Positions 52,026-60,475 of a stretch of 64,000 nt of DNA are shown one piece after another. Source of the stretch: Agarivorans sp. TSD2052 (GTDB taxonomy: Bacteria; Pseudomonadota; Gammaproteobacteria; Enterobacterales; Celerinatantimonadaceae); the NCBI RefSeq assembly GCF_023238625.1, contig NZ_CP096670.1, forward strand, positions 3,862,501 through 3,926,500. Reading direction: 5' to 3'. How positions within the stretch are numbered: the first letter of the stretch is position 1; each line of letters opens with the position of its first letter. The notes below the pieces were generated by a model, which saw only the letters and a list, made by a program, of their open reading frames with translations, searched no databases and was not told the origin of the DNA. The translations under genes were made by a program, and so were the position numbers.

Positions 52026-53981
52026 TTACTTATAGTCGGACAAATCTATTTTAAAGAACTTGAGTTTTCTCCACAAAGTCGTTCGAGCAATATCCAATTC
52101 CACTATCATTTTTGAGACCCGTCCATTGCACAAAATAGCGGCCCTAATAATTGCTTGTTTTTCGGCATCACTAATTGATATCGCACTCTGCACTTCATCA
52201 CCTTGCTGTCTAATGCCAATGAAATTTGTCAGTATTTCAGGAAGGTCTTTCGCTTGAATTTTATTGTCTTTTGCAAAACTCGCCGCCCTTTCAATGCAAT
52301 TTTGTAACTCTCTGTGATTTCCAGGCCAATGATAACAACACAAGAGCTCCATGGATTCATCGCTAATATCGATTTGAGATGACACAAAACTCTCTATTTG
52401 AGAAAGCTTTGTCTTAACTAATTGCGGAATATCGCTTTGTCGCTCTCTTAATGGAGGGATTTGAATAGTACACGCCTGTAATTCAAGCATTAATTGCTTC
52501 CTAAACCTACCTTGTTCAACGTGCTGAACGAGGTCAACACAAGAAGTGACAATGACACGAATATCGATAGGGATTATATAGCCGTCAATTCGATTGAGAA
52601 ATCCCGTTTTCATAACTTGAACCAGAGTCGCCTGAGCCTCTTTTGGTAAGTACTCCACTTGATCAAGAAATAGAGTTCCCCCATTCGCTAGTTCCAATTT
52701 AGATGGAGTAGCATTCTCTGCATTTCGTCGGTTACCGAGAAATTCATTCAGTATCATTTTATGTGGAATAGCCTCACAATTAATGGATACAAAAGGCCCT
52801 TTTGCTCGATTGCTTAAATTGTGTATAGCTTCTGCTAAATGACTTTTACCTAAACCATCCTCCCCTTGAATCATTATAGGCGTAGTCGTTTTCGCAATTT
52901 GTTTCGCTTGGCGTTTTACTCTACTCATTGTGTCAGATTCAGCAATAATGTCATCAATGGAGTGCCTAGCGCAATTAACATTATGACGATTAACAAGATC
53001 GTGAAGCTTTCTGAGCGGGTAAAGTAATGCAATAAAGCAGTGAGTCGAATTGTCAGCGCTTTTGACAACGTTAATAGACATCAACAGCGAAATTAGTTTT
53101 CCCTTCGATTCAATTGTTGTCTCAAATAATTCCAAAGACTTTCTTTTACGTATAGCTCTTTTAGCTTGCTGCGGGAACTTCAATAATGAGTTTACATCAT
53201 TCCCTAAATCTGATTTTTGCAAACACAATAAATCCGCTCCTTTCGTATTCAAATAATGAATGACGCCATCTGTGTACCAAGAGATCACGCCTTCCTCTAC
53301 ACCTTCTAGCAAGACGTTAACCTCGGACAAATACTGGTTTGACTCATTTAGCATTGTGTCAGCTTGTATTTGACTTGAAATATCTTTTGATACCGAGTGA
53401 ATTAAAGCAGTAGAAAAAGCGTTGCTGTGTTGACTTGGAATGAGCATAGACACCGAACCATGCACCTTACCTGAACTATCAATCACTGGTGAACTGTAGA
53501 TTGCTAGCTTATGTAAGGCTTGATTATAATGTTCGAAACCGCAGGAGCTCGCTGAGATACCTTGTTGCATAGCTGTGGATACACCGTTGTTTCCCATGCT
53601 ACTTTCCTTCCAATAACTGCCTTCTTGTATGCGCAATTCAGATAGTGTTTCTTTCATTAGCGGAGTAGAAATTGAATATAGTGTACATCCTGTCTCGTCA
53701 GTAAGAAGCAAAGAACAGTTTTCGTTTTCCAAATGTTCGAATACATCTTCCAAAACGGGAATGGAAAAATTCAGAAAACCATTTTTATTTTTTTTTATTG
53801 CTTCGAAAGATATCCCTTTCGCATAATGCGGGGTGATCCATTGTTTATAGGACAATTGACGTTTACAGCGATTCCAAGTCTGAAGTAATGAGGGGTCAAT
53901 CCCTGCAATACGGTCACTAAGCACAGTATCACTGACAAATTCAGCCCATATATCCTTGGTTACTTTTAAATAAGTAGTCAT
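52026..53981 (-). CDS. dhaR: DHA-operon regulator DhaR (AcoR-like AAA+ activator)
   Basis: Transcription factor of the bacterial enhancer-binding family, 651 residues. A GAF-like sensor (about 50-195) and a PAS domain (about 215-320) precede an AAA+ domain (about 345-570) with Walker A GEDGLGKS near 371, then a Fis-type HTH (about 605-645, ending ARTTLWRKLKFF). The GAFTGA loop that contacts sigma-54 is missing: the text after NEFLG reads NRRNAENATPSKLELANGG. E. coli DhaR shares this feature and interacts with DhaK and DhaL. A Shine-Dalgarno AGAGGA lies just after the dhaK terminator. Confidence 0.9.
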   Translation of the reverse strand: MTTYLKVTKDIWAEFVSDTVLSDRIAGIDPSLLQTWNRCKRQLSYKQWITPHYAKGISFEAIKKNKNGFLNFSIPVLEDVFEHLENENCSLLLTDETGCTLYSISTPLMKETLSELRIQEGSYWKESSMGNNGVSTAMQQGISASSCGFEHYNQALHKLAIYSSPVIDSSGKVHGSVSMLIPSQHSNAFSTALIHSVSKDISSQIQADTMLNESNQYLSEVNVLLEGVEEGVISWYTDGVIHYLNTKGADLLCLQKSDLGNDVNSLLKFPQQAKRAIRKRKSLELFETTIESKGKLISLLMSINVVKSADNSTHCFIALLYPLRKLHDLVNRHNVNCARHSIDDIIAESDTMSRVKRQAKQIAKTTTPIMIQGEDGLGKSHLAEAIHNLSNRAKGPFVSINCEAIPHKMILNEFLGNRRNAENATPSKLELANGGTLFLDQVEYLPKEAQATLVQVMKTGFLNRIDGYIIPIDIRVIVTSCVDLVQHVEQGRFRKQLMLELQACTIQIPPLRERQSDIPQLVKTKLSQIESFVSSQIDISDESMELLCCYHWPGNHRELQNCIERAASFAKDNKIQAKDLPEILTNFIGIRQQGDEVQSAISISDAEKQAIIRAAILCNGRVSKMIVELDIARTTLWRKLKFFKIDLSDYK

Positions 53982-53990
53982 GATTCCTCT

Positions 53991-54024
53991 AAAAAAAATG
54001 CTCAGAACTTTATATTCTGAGCAT
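53991..54024 (-). terminator. Terminator between ATP-type dhaK and dhaR
   Basis: A perfect 10-bp stem (ATGCTCAGAA / TTCTGAGCAT) with a 7-nt loop is followed on the minus strand by eight T. It ends 9 nt before the dhaR ATG, so dhaR must be expressed by read-through unless a promoter is hidden in the dhaK 3' end. Confidence 0.85.
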
Positions 54025-54031
54025 AAAGGTA

Positions 54032-55672
54032 CTAATCGATCACCGATTTAAACATCATTTCAATCGCATAACTGCCGGGATCTTTCGTACCTATTAAAGA
54101 AGCGGTGCTCAAATATGAAGAACGGCCAGCTTTTGCTTTTGTCATATCAACCGTCCCTTCTGCTCCATTTGCAGCAGCAAGAACCGCTGCAGAAAAACCC
54201 TTTTCTTTCCATGCTTCAAGCGCGGGATACAAAGCATCAATCATCGTCCGATCTCCAACCTTAGCTCCTCCGTATTCCATCATTGTAGCCAAACCTGCTT
54301 GGAAAGCAGACACTAAGCAATTCCTTATTGAATAATGTCGGCTGGCAGTCGTGAAAAATATTGAAAGCAATACGCCTGATGATCCCCCCATACTTTTTGA
54401 CAACTTCTCTCCGATGACCATAAGTAAAAGCGCTGTATCATTTAAAGGTAAGTCATTTAAATCAATTCTGCGAAGAATAGACTTAGCTCCAGCAGCGAAT
54501 GTCGAACCTGTATCCCCATCACCAACTATTGCATCAAGATTATTGAGAGACTCTTCCATACCAACAATTTTATTGCACACGCGAAGCAAAATACCTTTCA
54601 CATGATCATTTTCTGAAGGTTCGTACTGAGTTTTTTTAGCATGATTTACACTATTTAAAACTGAACGACTATGTGGCTCCCTTGCCCCTGACCATGCCTG
54701 AGTTTGTGTTTCCGCTATCAGAGCTTCATGACGTACTTCATCTAGGGCAAGAATAGAAATCGAAAACCCTTTCATATCGATAGCGGTCATCAACGTATCT
54801 GGCCCAACGACCAGCTTAATTCGATTCGATAACTCAGACTCAAATATGTCTTTTGCAACGACGTTCATTTCAATCGGAGATAAACCTCCCAAATTATTAA
54901 TAATTACAGCCAAGGGTGCTTGCGAGTCCTCTTGCGCCAAAAGCAATTTCTGAATCATTACTTGAACGAGTAACTTGGACTTAATATTCTGAATAACTTC
55001 GATACCAGATTCGCCATGAATACCCAATCCAAGTTCAGCAGTACCCGGCAAGATACTCTTATCGGATGTTTGTTCAGGCAAATTACAGCTAGTAATGGCC
55101 ACTCCTATACTATGAGTATCCTTAATTGCTTTCTGAACATTTTCTTTGATGGACTCTAGCGATTCTCCTTTTTCAGAAAGGAAGCCCGCTAGCTTGTTAA
55201 CAAATAGGGTACCGGCAATGCCCCTAGGTTGAGGATTACTAGGGATAGAAATATCATCGTTCACGATGACCATATCTACTTTTAACCCCATGTCTTTAGC
55301 TCTTTCACAAGCCAGACCAAAGTTAAGGCGATCTCCCGTATAATTCTTAATGACAACTAAGCAACCGGCATCACCCGTAACGTGCACAATAGCGTTTAAG
55401 ACCGCATCTACATTTGGGGCCGCAAATATGTTTCCACATACAGCGGCTGTTAACATACCTTTACCGACGAATCCTGCATGAGCAGGTTCGTGACCCGAGC
55501 CTCCTCCACAGATTATCGCGACTTTACTTTTATCCCAATCGTTTCGGGCAACAATATTTGAGCCATCGCCAAACTCAATCTTAGATATGTTGTTGTATTT
55601 ACTGGTGTATAGACTTCCATCTATAGAGTCGGCCACCCAGGATTCTTTCGAATTAACTATCAACTGAGACAT
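54032..55672 (-). CDS. dhaK: ATP-dependent dihydroxyacetone kinase (single chain, DhaK-DhaL fusion)
   Basis: Phosphorylates DHA (and often glyceraldehyde) with ATP. The N-terminal DAK1 domain (about 1-330) has GGGSGHEPAHAGFVG and the substrate-linking His in GIHGESG (about 217). The C-terminal DAK2 domain (about 355-546) has the ADP/Mg loop DGDTGSTF (about 382). The 546-residue length matches the Citrobacter-type enzyme. A good Shine-Dalgarno (AAGGAA) precedes the ATG. It is distinct from the PTS-type dhaKLM at the window end; symbol reused from enteric nomenclature. Confidence 0.93.
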   Translation of the reverse strand: MSQLIVNSKESWVADSIDGSLYTSKYNNISKIEFGDGSNIVARNDWDKSKVAIICGGGSGHEPAHAGFVGKGMLTAAVCGNIFAAPNVDAVLNAIVHVTGDAGCLVVIKNYTGDRLNFGLACERAKDMGLKVDMVIVNDDISIPSNPQPRGIAGTLFVNKLAGFLSEKGESLESIKENVQKAIKDTHSIGVAITSCNLPEQTSDKSILPGTAELGLGIHGESGIEVIQNIKSKLLVQVMIQKLLLAQEDSQAPLAVIINNLGGLSPIEMNVVAKDIFESELSNRIKLVVGPDTLMTAIDMKGFSISILALDEVRHEALIAETQTQAWSGAREPHSRSVLNSVNHAKKTQYEPSENDHVKGILLRVCNKIVGMEESLNNLDAIVGDGDTGSTFAAGAKSILRRIDLNDLPLNDTALLLMVIGEKLSKSMGGSSGVLLSIFFTTASRHYSIRNCLVSAFQAGLATMMEYGGAKVGDRTMIDALYPALEAWKEKGFSAAVLAAANGAEGTVDMTKAKAGRSSYLSTASLIGTKDPGSYAIEMMFKSVID

Positions 55673-55725
55673 CGTATATTTCCTTCACTTTGATTTAACG
55701 TAATCATTCTTTGAATGTGATGGAT

Positions 55726-55731
55726 ATAATA
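55726..55731 (-). promoter_or_regulatory. Putative -10 element of the ATP-type dhaK promoter
   Basis: TATTAT on the minus strand, about 55 nt upstream of the ATG. The -35 region at 17-bp spacing is poor (GATGAC), as expected of an activator-dependent sigma-70 promoter. The inverted-repeat operators lie just upstream. Confidence 0.4.
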
Positions 55732-55757
55732 TGCCTAAAATAAATACCGTCATCTTT

Positions 55758-55788
55758 ATATAATTGTTTCATTTAGAAACAATTATAT
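55758..55788. promoter_or_regulatory. Perfect 31-bp inverted repeat, probable DhaR operator 1
   Basis: Two 13-bp arms (ATATAATTGTTTC and its exact complement) flank the spacer ATTTA. The core TTGTTTC-N5-GAAACAA recurs at operator 2 and near 59070. Its location upstream of the dhaK promoter makes DhaR the likely ligand, by inference. Confidence 0.6.
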
Positions 55789-55797
55789 GACCCAAAA

Positions 55798-55814
55798 GGT
55801 TTCCAAATGGAACA
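55798..55814. promoter_or_regulatory. Inverted repeat, probable DhaR operator 2
   Basis: On the minus strand TGTTCC-ATTTG-GAAACC, differing from operator 1's core at few positions. Centre-to-centre distance to operator 1 is 33 bp, about three helical turns, so both sites face the same side. Confidence 0.55.
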
Positions 55815-56112
55815 TCTGGAGTTATAGATACTTTTTGTTTTGAGCTAAATCATCTTCTGAGTGATAAGTATTCGTGGAGATGGAAGGCGGAGTAGGCCAT
55901 ATGTAGGTATTCAAGTGAAAGTCTTGAGTTAATATTGTGACAACGATCACCTTACATTAAAAATATAACCTGGAAAATCAGCTCTACAAACAATTCCCAA
56001 TCTATAATTTGAATAAGAAACTATAGATAAAATGCTGGCTACCACCCCAACGTCTTTTGTGGCTATTGGTTAGATCATACATATCAACGGATTCCGTCTA
56101 AAGAAAAATAAA
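55815..56112. other. Intergenic region upstream of the DHA kinase operators
   Basis: No convincing gene. Apart from the CRP-like site at 55936 I see only AT-rich sequence, ending at the terminal repeat of the decayed IS. Confidence 0.5.
55936..55951. promoter_or_regulatory. Putative CRP site
   Basis: TGTGACAACGATCACC matches TGTGA-N6-TCACA at 9 of 10 fixed positions. It is about 220 bp upstream of the predicted dhaK transcription start, far for direct activation, but could act with the operators or belong to an unseen promoter. Confidence 0.4.
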
Positions 56113-56701
56113 GGCTGTGTAAATAAACTTGTTTCACAACTTACTTTCTTTGTGGGCGTTGTAATTCCGAAAAATCAGTTTTCCACCTATCAGCAGTTTA
56201 CACCAATACATGGCAGTCTCGGATAATGACCGCTCATGGTAGCCCGATTGTTTTTTTCATTCTGGCAGTACGTCGCTTTTCCTTGCCGTGCTTACGTATA
56301 TCCCATTCATCTTCACCAAATACTTTGAGGCCTGTTGAATCAATCACTATATGCCTGACCGGACCACAGCTCCGTGGCCGATAATTTACCGCAACAGTTT
56401 GTGCTCGCTTACTAGTACAGCTGTAGTCAGGTGATTTACGGTCAACATCCATGAGTTGGAGTAGAGAGTTGATGAAGCCTTCCAAGGCAGGAAGCGGGAG
56501 TTTAAACACACTCTTTATTATCAATGCAGTGCTAATGGCGATATCGCTATAGGTGTTACTGCGCCCACGGCGACCTGTAGGCGTATTGTTGTACCATTGC
56601 TTCATAGCAAAATCTTCTATCCAGAAAGTGATTGAGCCTCGTTGAGTTAAGGCTTTGTTGAATTGTTCCCAGTTAACGATATCGCCTTTTGCTTTGCCCA
56701 T
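56113..56701 (-). pseudogene. Decayed IS5-family transposase with internal deletion
   Basis: The N-terminal 155 residues are readable at 56234-56701 (VNWEQFNKALTQRGSITFW, then the first catalytic region IVIDSTGLKVFGEDEWDIRKHG, in parts). After RRTARM the frame changes: a second frame from about 56259 down to 56134 reads the family's C-terminal block (ERSLSETAMYW, then GGKLIFRNYNAH). About half the transposase, including the middle catalytic part, is deleted. GGCTGTGTAAATAAAC at 56113 looks like one terminal repeat; the other end is not found. Confidence 0.82.
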
Positions 56702-56802
56702 AATGTAACCTGATTATTGCAGTTTAACGTTCAGATCGCTGAAAGGCGAGAATGTGCATTACCTCGCCAGTTCCAAATCAATTTGAAAGCCATAACACAA
56801 AG

Positions 56803-58797
56803 CTATAAATGAAATTTATTCACTAAATCTACTAGTTGGTTGTTTGCATTTGATAAGGCACCTGTGCTCTCCATCGATACATTAGCGCTTTGAGTGATGT
56901 CATCTGCAATTTTCTTTATGTGAGACATAATACTATCAATTTGCTCAGTACCAATTTTCTGCTCTTCAGCTGCTTCTGCCATTTGAAAACTTAGTATACT
57001 TATCCGCTCTATAGAAGAGCTAATATTATCTATCTTAATATTAACTTGCTCGGTATTACGAGATGTATCCTGGCAACTTTCTTTCGTCTTATCCATCGCG
57101 TTCACGACTGACGAAACTCCATTTTCCAATTGGCTAATCATATTCTTAATTTCATTTGTACTGCTCTGTGTACGACCGGCTAATGCGCGAACTTCATCAG
57201 CAACGACTGAAAATCCGCGCCCTTGATCGCCGGCACGAGCGGCCTCAATTGCAGCGTTTAAGGCTAAGAGATTGGTTTGTTCTGCGATTTCGCCAATAAT
57301 CTTTAAGACTTCAGCAATTTTCTTGGTACTTTCGTTCATGTTTTCAACATCTCCGTAAGTACTATTTACATTATCCAGTAGCCCTTTAACGCTGTCGGAA
57401 GCTATATTTACAGTCGCTTTTGAACCAATTGCTTCACTGTTAACCTTTTGTGTAAACGAAGCGGATTCATTAGCGTTAGATGCTACTGTTTCAGCCGTCG
57501 TTTTCATGGTATCTATTGAAGTTGCGGCATGCGCCGTCTCAACACTGTGTTTTTGAATAACTGATTGATTGCTTCGAACCTGCTCTTCAACACGAGAAAC
57601 ACAATCGGAAATTTCTTTTGAGGAAGTAGAAACCATCACCATAATTGAATGTAAGAATTCTATAAAATTGTTAACCGATTGCCCAATTAGCGCAGCTTCG
57701 TCTTTACCATTCACAACTACTCTAGCCGTTAGATCCGCATTACCTTTTGATAATAAGTCTATTTTTGATTTTAGAAGAACTAACCTTGACGACAGTTTTG
57801 TAAAAGTGAAAAATGCAAACAAAATCACAAATAGAGCTAACGGTAATTGAATGGTGGCTAATGAACGAATAACAGTTTGAGTTTGCTGATGAATAAGTTC
57901 ATTAGGCATTGCTATTGCTAGTATCCAAGGAGTCCCCTTAATCTCCTTTACAAAAATAGACATCTGAATACCAGATGTATCCTTAAATCCATAGCTTTCA
58001 CCTTCAAGGTTTAACTCGGCTTCGAGTATGCTTTTTAATGATTTTGCAAAAGGAGATATAGAAGTAATTGAAGATAGATTTTCAAGTACTAATTCTTTAT
58101 TGACACTATCAAGGTTGTTAACAATCTTCCCGTCTTTTTCAACAATTAGAATTTGGCTATTTAGCTCCTTCGCCATTTCTTTTGCTCTGGCATCAAAAAA
58201 ACCTAGAGAAACATTAATTGTACCAACGCCATAAAAATCACCACCGGGTAGATAAATCCCCATTGAGCAAGATGTTCGAGGTGCTACACTGGCGAAGTCT
58301 TTGTAGGCGGGAACCCAAGCACATTGTCCTTTAGGGGCATCCTTCCCGGCAATAAACCAAACAGACTCGTAATATCTATCAGACTCAGGTGTATTCCAAC
58401 TGGCATTATATTCAAGACTCCCATTATTATTACGAGTAAAAAATGTACTGGATTTTTCAACATCAGTATAACGAATATAAGGAATCGGCCATATTCCACC
58501 TCCTTCTATTTTGGAATCGCCATATTGATCAATAAGCGAGGGAAGAAGTATGTCTATTCCACTACCAGGAAGCTCTGAAGTAAGCTGAGCGATGGCTAGC
58601 TGTTGGGAGTTAACTTTATTTAGTTCACCCAAAAACTCAGACTCTAATAAATCCAATTTGGATTCTACTATATTTATTGCATTCTCATTGAGTTTAGGGG
58701 AAACCAGAACAGAAATACCAACAGAGGTTACTAATGCTATTAACAATATAAAAAATGAAAAATAGGCTGTATATACAAATCTAATTGACTTCAGCAT
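56803..58797 (-). CDS. Methyl-accepting chemotaxis protein with dCache-like sensor
   Basis: Transmembrane chemoreceptor, 664 residues. TM1 is at about 8-32, a large periplasmic double-Cache-like domain at about 40-300 ([30 protein letters not shown]), TM2 at about 308-328, a HAMP domain at about 330-385, and a cytoplasmic signalling domain to the C terminus. The CheA/CheW-binding tip ([18 protein letters not shown]) is near 505-522. The ligand cannot be read from sequence; its place between two DHA kinase systems suggests DHA, glycerol or a related triose. A putative DhaR-type operator lies about 270 nt upstream. Confidence 0.9.
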   Translation of the reverse strand: MLKSIRFVYTAYFSFFILLIALVTSVGISVLVSPKLNENAINIVESKLDLLESEFLGELNKVNSQQLAIAQLTSELPGSGIDILLPSLIDQYGDSKIEGGGIWPIPYIRYTDVEKSSTFFTRNNNGSLEYNASWNTPESDRYYESVWFIAGKDAPKGQCAWVPAYKDFASVAPRTSCSMGIYLPGGDFYGVGTINVSLGFFDARAKEMAKELNSQILIVEKDGKIVNNLDSVNKELVLENLSSITSISPFAKSLKSILEAELNLEGESYGFKDTSGIQMSIFVKEIKGTPWILAIAMPNELIHQQTQTVIRSLATIQLPLALFVILFAFFTFTKLSSRLVLLKSKIDLLSKGNADLTARVVVNGKDEAALIGQSVNNFIEFLHSIMVMVSTSSKEISDCVSRVEEQVRSNQSVIQKHSVETAHAATSIDTMKTTAETVASNANESASFTQKVNSEAIGSKATVNIASDSVKGLLDNVNSTYGDVENMNESTKKIAEVLKIIGEIAEQTNLLALNAAIEAARAGDQGRGFSVVADEVRALAGRTQSSTNEIKNMISQLENGVSSVVNAMDKTKESCQDTSRNTEQVNIKIDNISSSIERISILSFQMAEAAEEQKIGTEQIDSIMSHIKKIADDITQSANVSMESTGALSNANNQLVDLVNKFHL

Positions 58798-59440
58798 AAC
58801 ACACTCAACTTTATCTATAATTAATCATGAAACTGCTTAAATATAACAACAACCTTGCCATAGACAGCAATCACCGTTTACCACTCAACACAAAACATAA
58901 GTGAACAAGAGTTTATTTTAGATAAAAAAGCATAGGATTATACAATCAAGATCACATTAAAAGCCCAACAACAAAAACAAACAAAAACAAAAACAAACAT
59001 ACAAATCAAACATTAAAAGCTACTTTAAACGTGACATCGAGCATACAAATCCCTACTACAACATCAAGATGTTCCATCGAGAAACAGAACGCTAAAATAA
59101 ATAATCCTTTTGAAACAAACCCTAAATGTGACTCACCCCAAGCTTTCATAAAAAACAGAAATTTAAAAACAATCACTAACAAATTATGGTTAACTAGGAG
59201 GAGAGGGGGAATAGAAAGGAATTGAGAATTAATTATGTAAAAGACTAAAAAGCCTCCAAAGCATTTAGAGCCGTGCACACCCTATCTACCCCCTAAAATT
59301 AACTTTATACATTTTTTATTTAAACCTACGAAGGCTAGCCCGCCGAAGGAAATAATATGAAAACAAAAGCAAGCCAAGACGAAACCGAGCAGAGAGAAAT
59401 ATTATATATATTATAATAATTAAAAGTTGAGAATTAAGAA
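58798..59440. other. AT-rich intergenic region between the two chemoreceptor genes
   Basis: 640 bp with no convincing gene. It holds an A/C low-complexity tract (repeated CAAAAA/CAAACA units, about 58970-59010) and one DhaR-like inverted repeat at 59070. Short open frames on both strands lack Shine-Dalgarno sequences and family resemblance. The promoter of the larger receptor gene should be near 58800-58900. Confidence 0.6.
59070..59086. promoter_or_regulatory. Third DhaR-like inverted repeat, upstream of the dCache receptor
   Basis: TGTTCC-ATCGA-GAAACA has the same half-sites and 5-nt spacer length as the two operators before dhaK. It is about 273 nt upstream of the receptor ATG at 58797. 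Confidence 0.45.
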
Positions 59441-60415
59441 TTAATTTTCATGTAGAATATTGCCGATAGACAGCTCGATTTCATTCAATGTTTCGCAGGA
59501 ATAATTAGTCAAATAGGCTACTTCACCACTTCGCTCTTGACTAGAAAATATTACATTCACAGCTTCTTCTGAGCCAGCCTGTAGTTGTGCTAATACCCTA
59601 TGAATCTCAGTAGTACTATCTTGGGTCTTTTGTGCAAGGTGACGAACCTCATCGGCAACAACAGCAAACCCCTTGCCTCGCTCACCCGCTCTGGCAGCCT
59701 CAATTGCAGCATTTAAGGCCAAAAGGTTGACACGCTTAGCAACTCCATCTATAACCTCCAGAGTAGTTGAAATATTAATAACTTCTCCTTCGACCTTAGA
59801 TATCACATCATTTGCCTCACCTACCGATATAGATAATAAATGGACTTTCGATGTTATATCTTGTAGTTCTTTATTCAATTGACAAATCTTATTGTAACTA
59901 AGTAAAACATCTTCCCTTAATAGGTTATCTTTAGTTTTTAGAACACAAAGTAACGACTCAAAATCCTCCACCACCTTAAGCGAAGCCCTCTCTCTCGCCT
60001 CGATACATAAGTAGCTTTCCGTTAGTGTTTCAATAGATTTTTTCAATTCCTCAACACACACCAAGTGAGTATTTATCTCAGCCTCCTTTTCATTAACATA
60101 ATTACCAAAAACATCGATAAGCAACATCGTTTTGGTATGAAGATCAGGAAGCATCATAAATAAATTCCTCTGACCAACCTTTCCCCCATCATTATTATCG
60201 AGCTCATTATCAATCTTAGATAACAAAGCACTTACGATAGAAGTAGTTTTATATAAAACAATAGCTAAGATGGCCACTAGAGCAACACTAAATATACTCA
60301 TGACTTGCTGAATAGACAGTACAGGCCTAAATCCGCCAATATACAAAAAGCAACTTAAGACAACAAACCCTAGGCTTAAAATGTAAAACTTATTTATAAA
60401 ATTAAGATTTTTCAT
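59441..60415 (-). CDS. Short chemoreceptor-like protein without periplasmic domain
   Basis: A 324-residue MCP-type signalling protein. Two adjacent N-terminal hydrophobic helices (about 8-28 and 35-57) with a short loop anchor it without a sensor domain, and no clear HAMP is visible. The signalling tip ([34 protein letters not shown], in parts) is near 230-260. Only about 80 residues follow the tip, against about 145 in the neighbouring receptor, so the returning helix is short. It starts 60 nt after dhaM, so it may be co-transcribed with dhaKLM. Confidence 0.85.
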   Translation of the reverse strand: MKNLNFINKFYILSLGFVVLSCFLYIGGFRPVLSIQQVMSIFSVALVAILAIVLYKTTSIVSALLSKIDNELDNNDGGKVGQRNLFMMLPDLHTKTMLLIDVFGNYVNEKEAEINTHLVCVEELKKSIETLTESYLCIEARERASLKVVEDFESLLCVLKTKDNLLREDVLLSYNKICQLNKELQDITSKVHLLSISVGEANDVISKVEGEVINISTTLEVIDGVAKRVNLLALNAAIEAARAGERGKGFAVVADEVRHLAQKTQDSTTEIHRVLAQLQAGSEEAVNVIFSSQERSGEVAYLTNYSCETLNEIELSIGNILHEN

Positions 60416-60475
60416 AAAATAATCCCAAAGGAGGTAGTGATGATCTTTACCACTACCTTTCCATAATCATATCTA

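Noticed and set aside
58970-59010. A/C-rich repeated units resembling a microsatellite
   Set aside because: The units are irregular (CAAAAA, CAAACA), outside any gene, and give no sign of phase variation.
59006-59278. 90-codon minus-strand open frame and a 64-codon plus-strand frame in the same place
   Set aside because: No Shine-Dalgarno, no family resemblance, AT-rich low-complexity surroundings; the two frames overlap each other.
60427-60459. AAAGGAGG-like Shine-Dalgarno and hairpin between dhaM and the short receptor
   Set aside because: The AAAGGAGG is on the plus strand where no gene follows; on the minus strand the hairpin lacks a good T-run, so I do not call a terminator.
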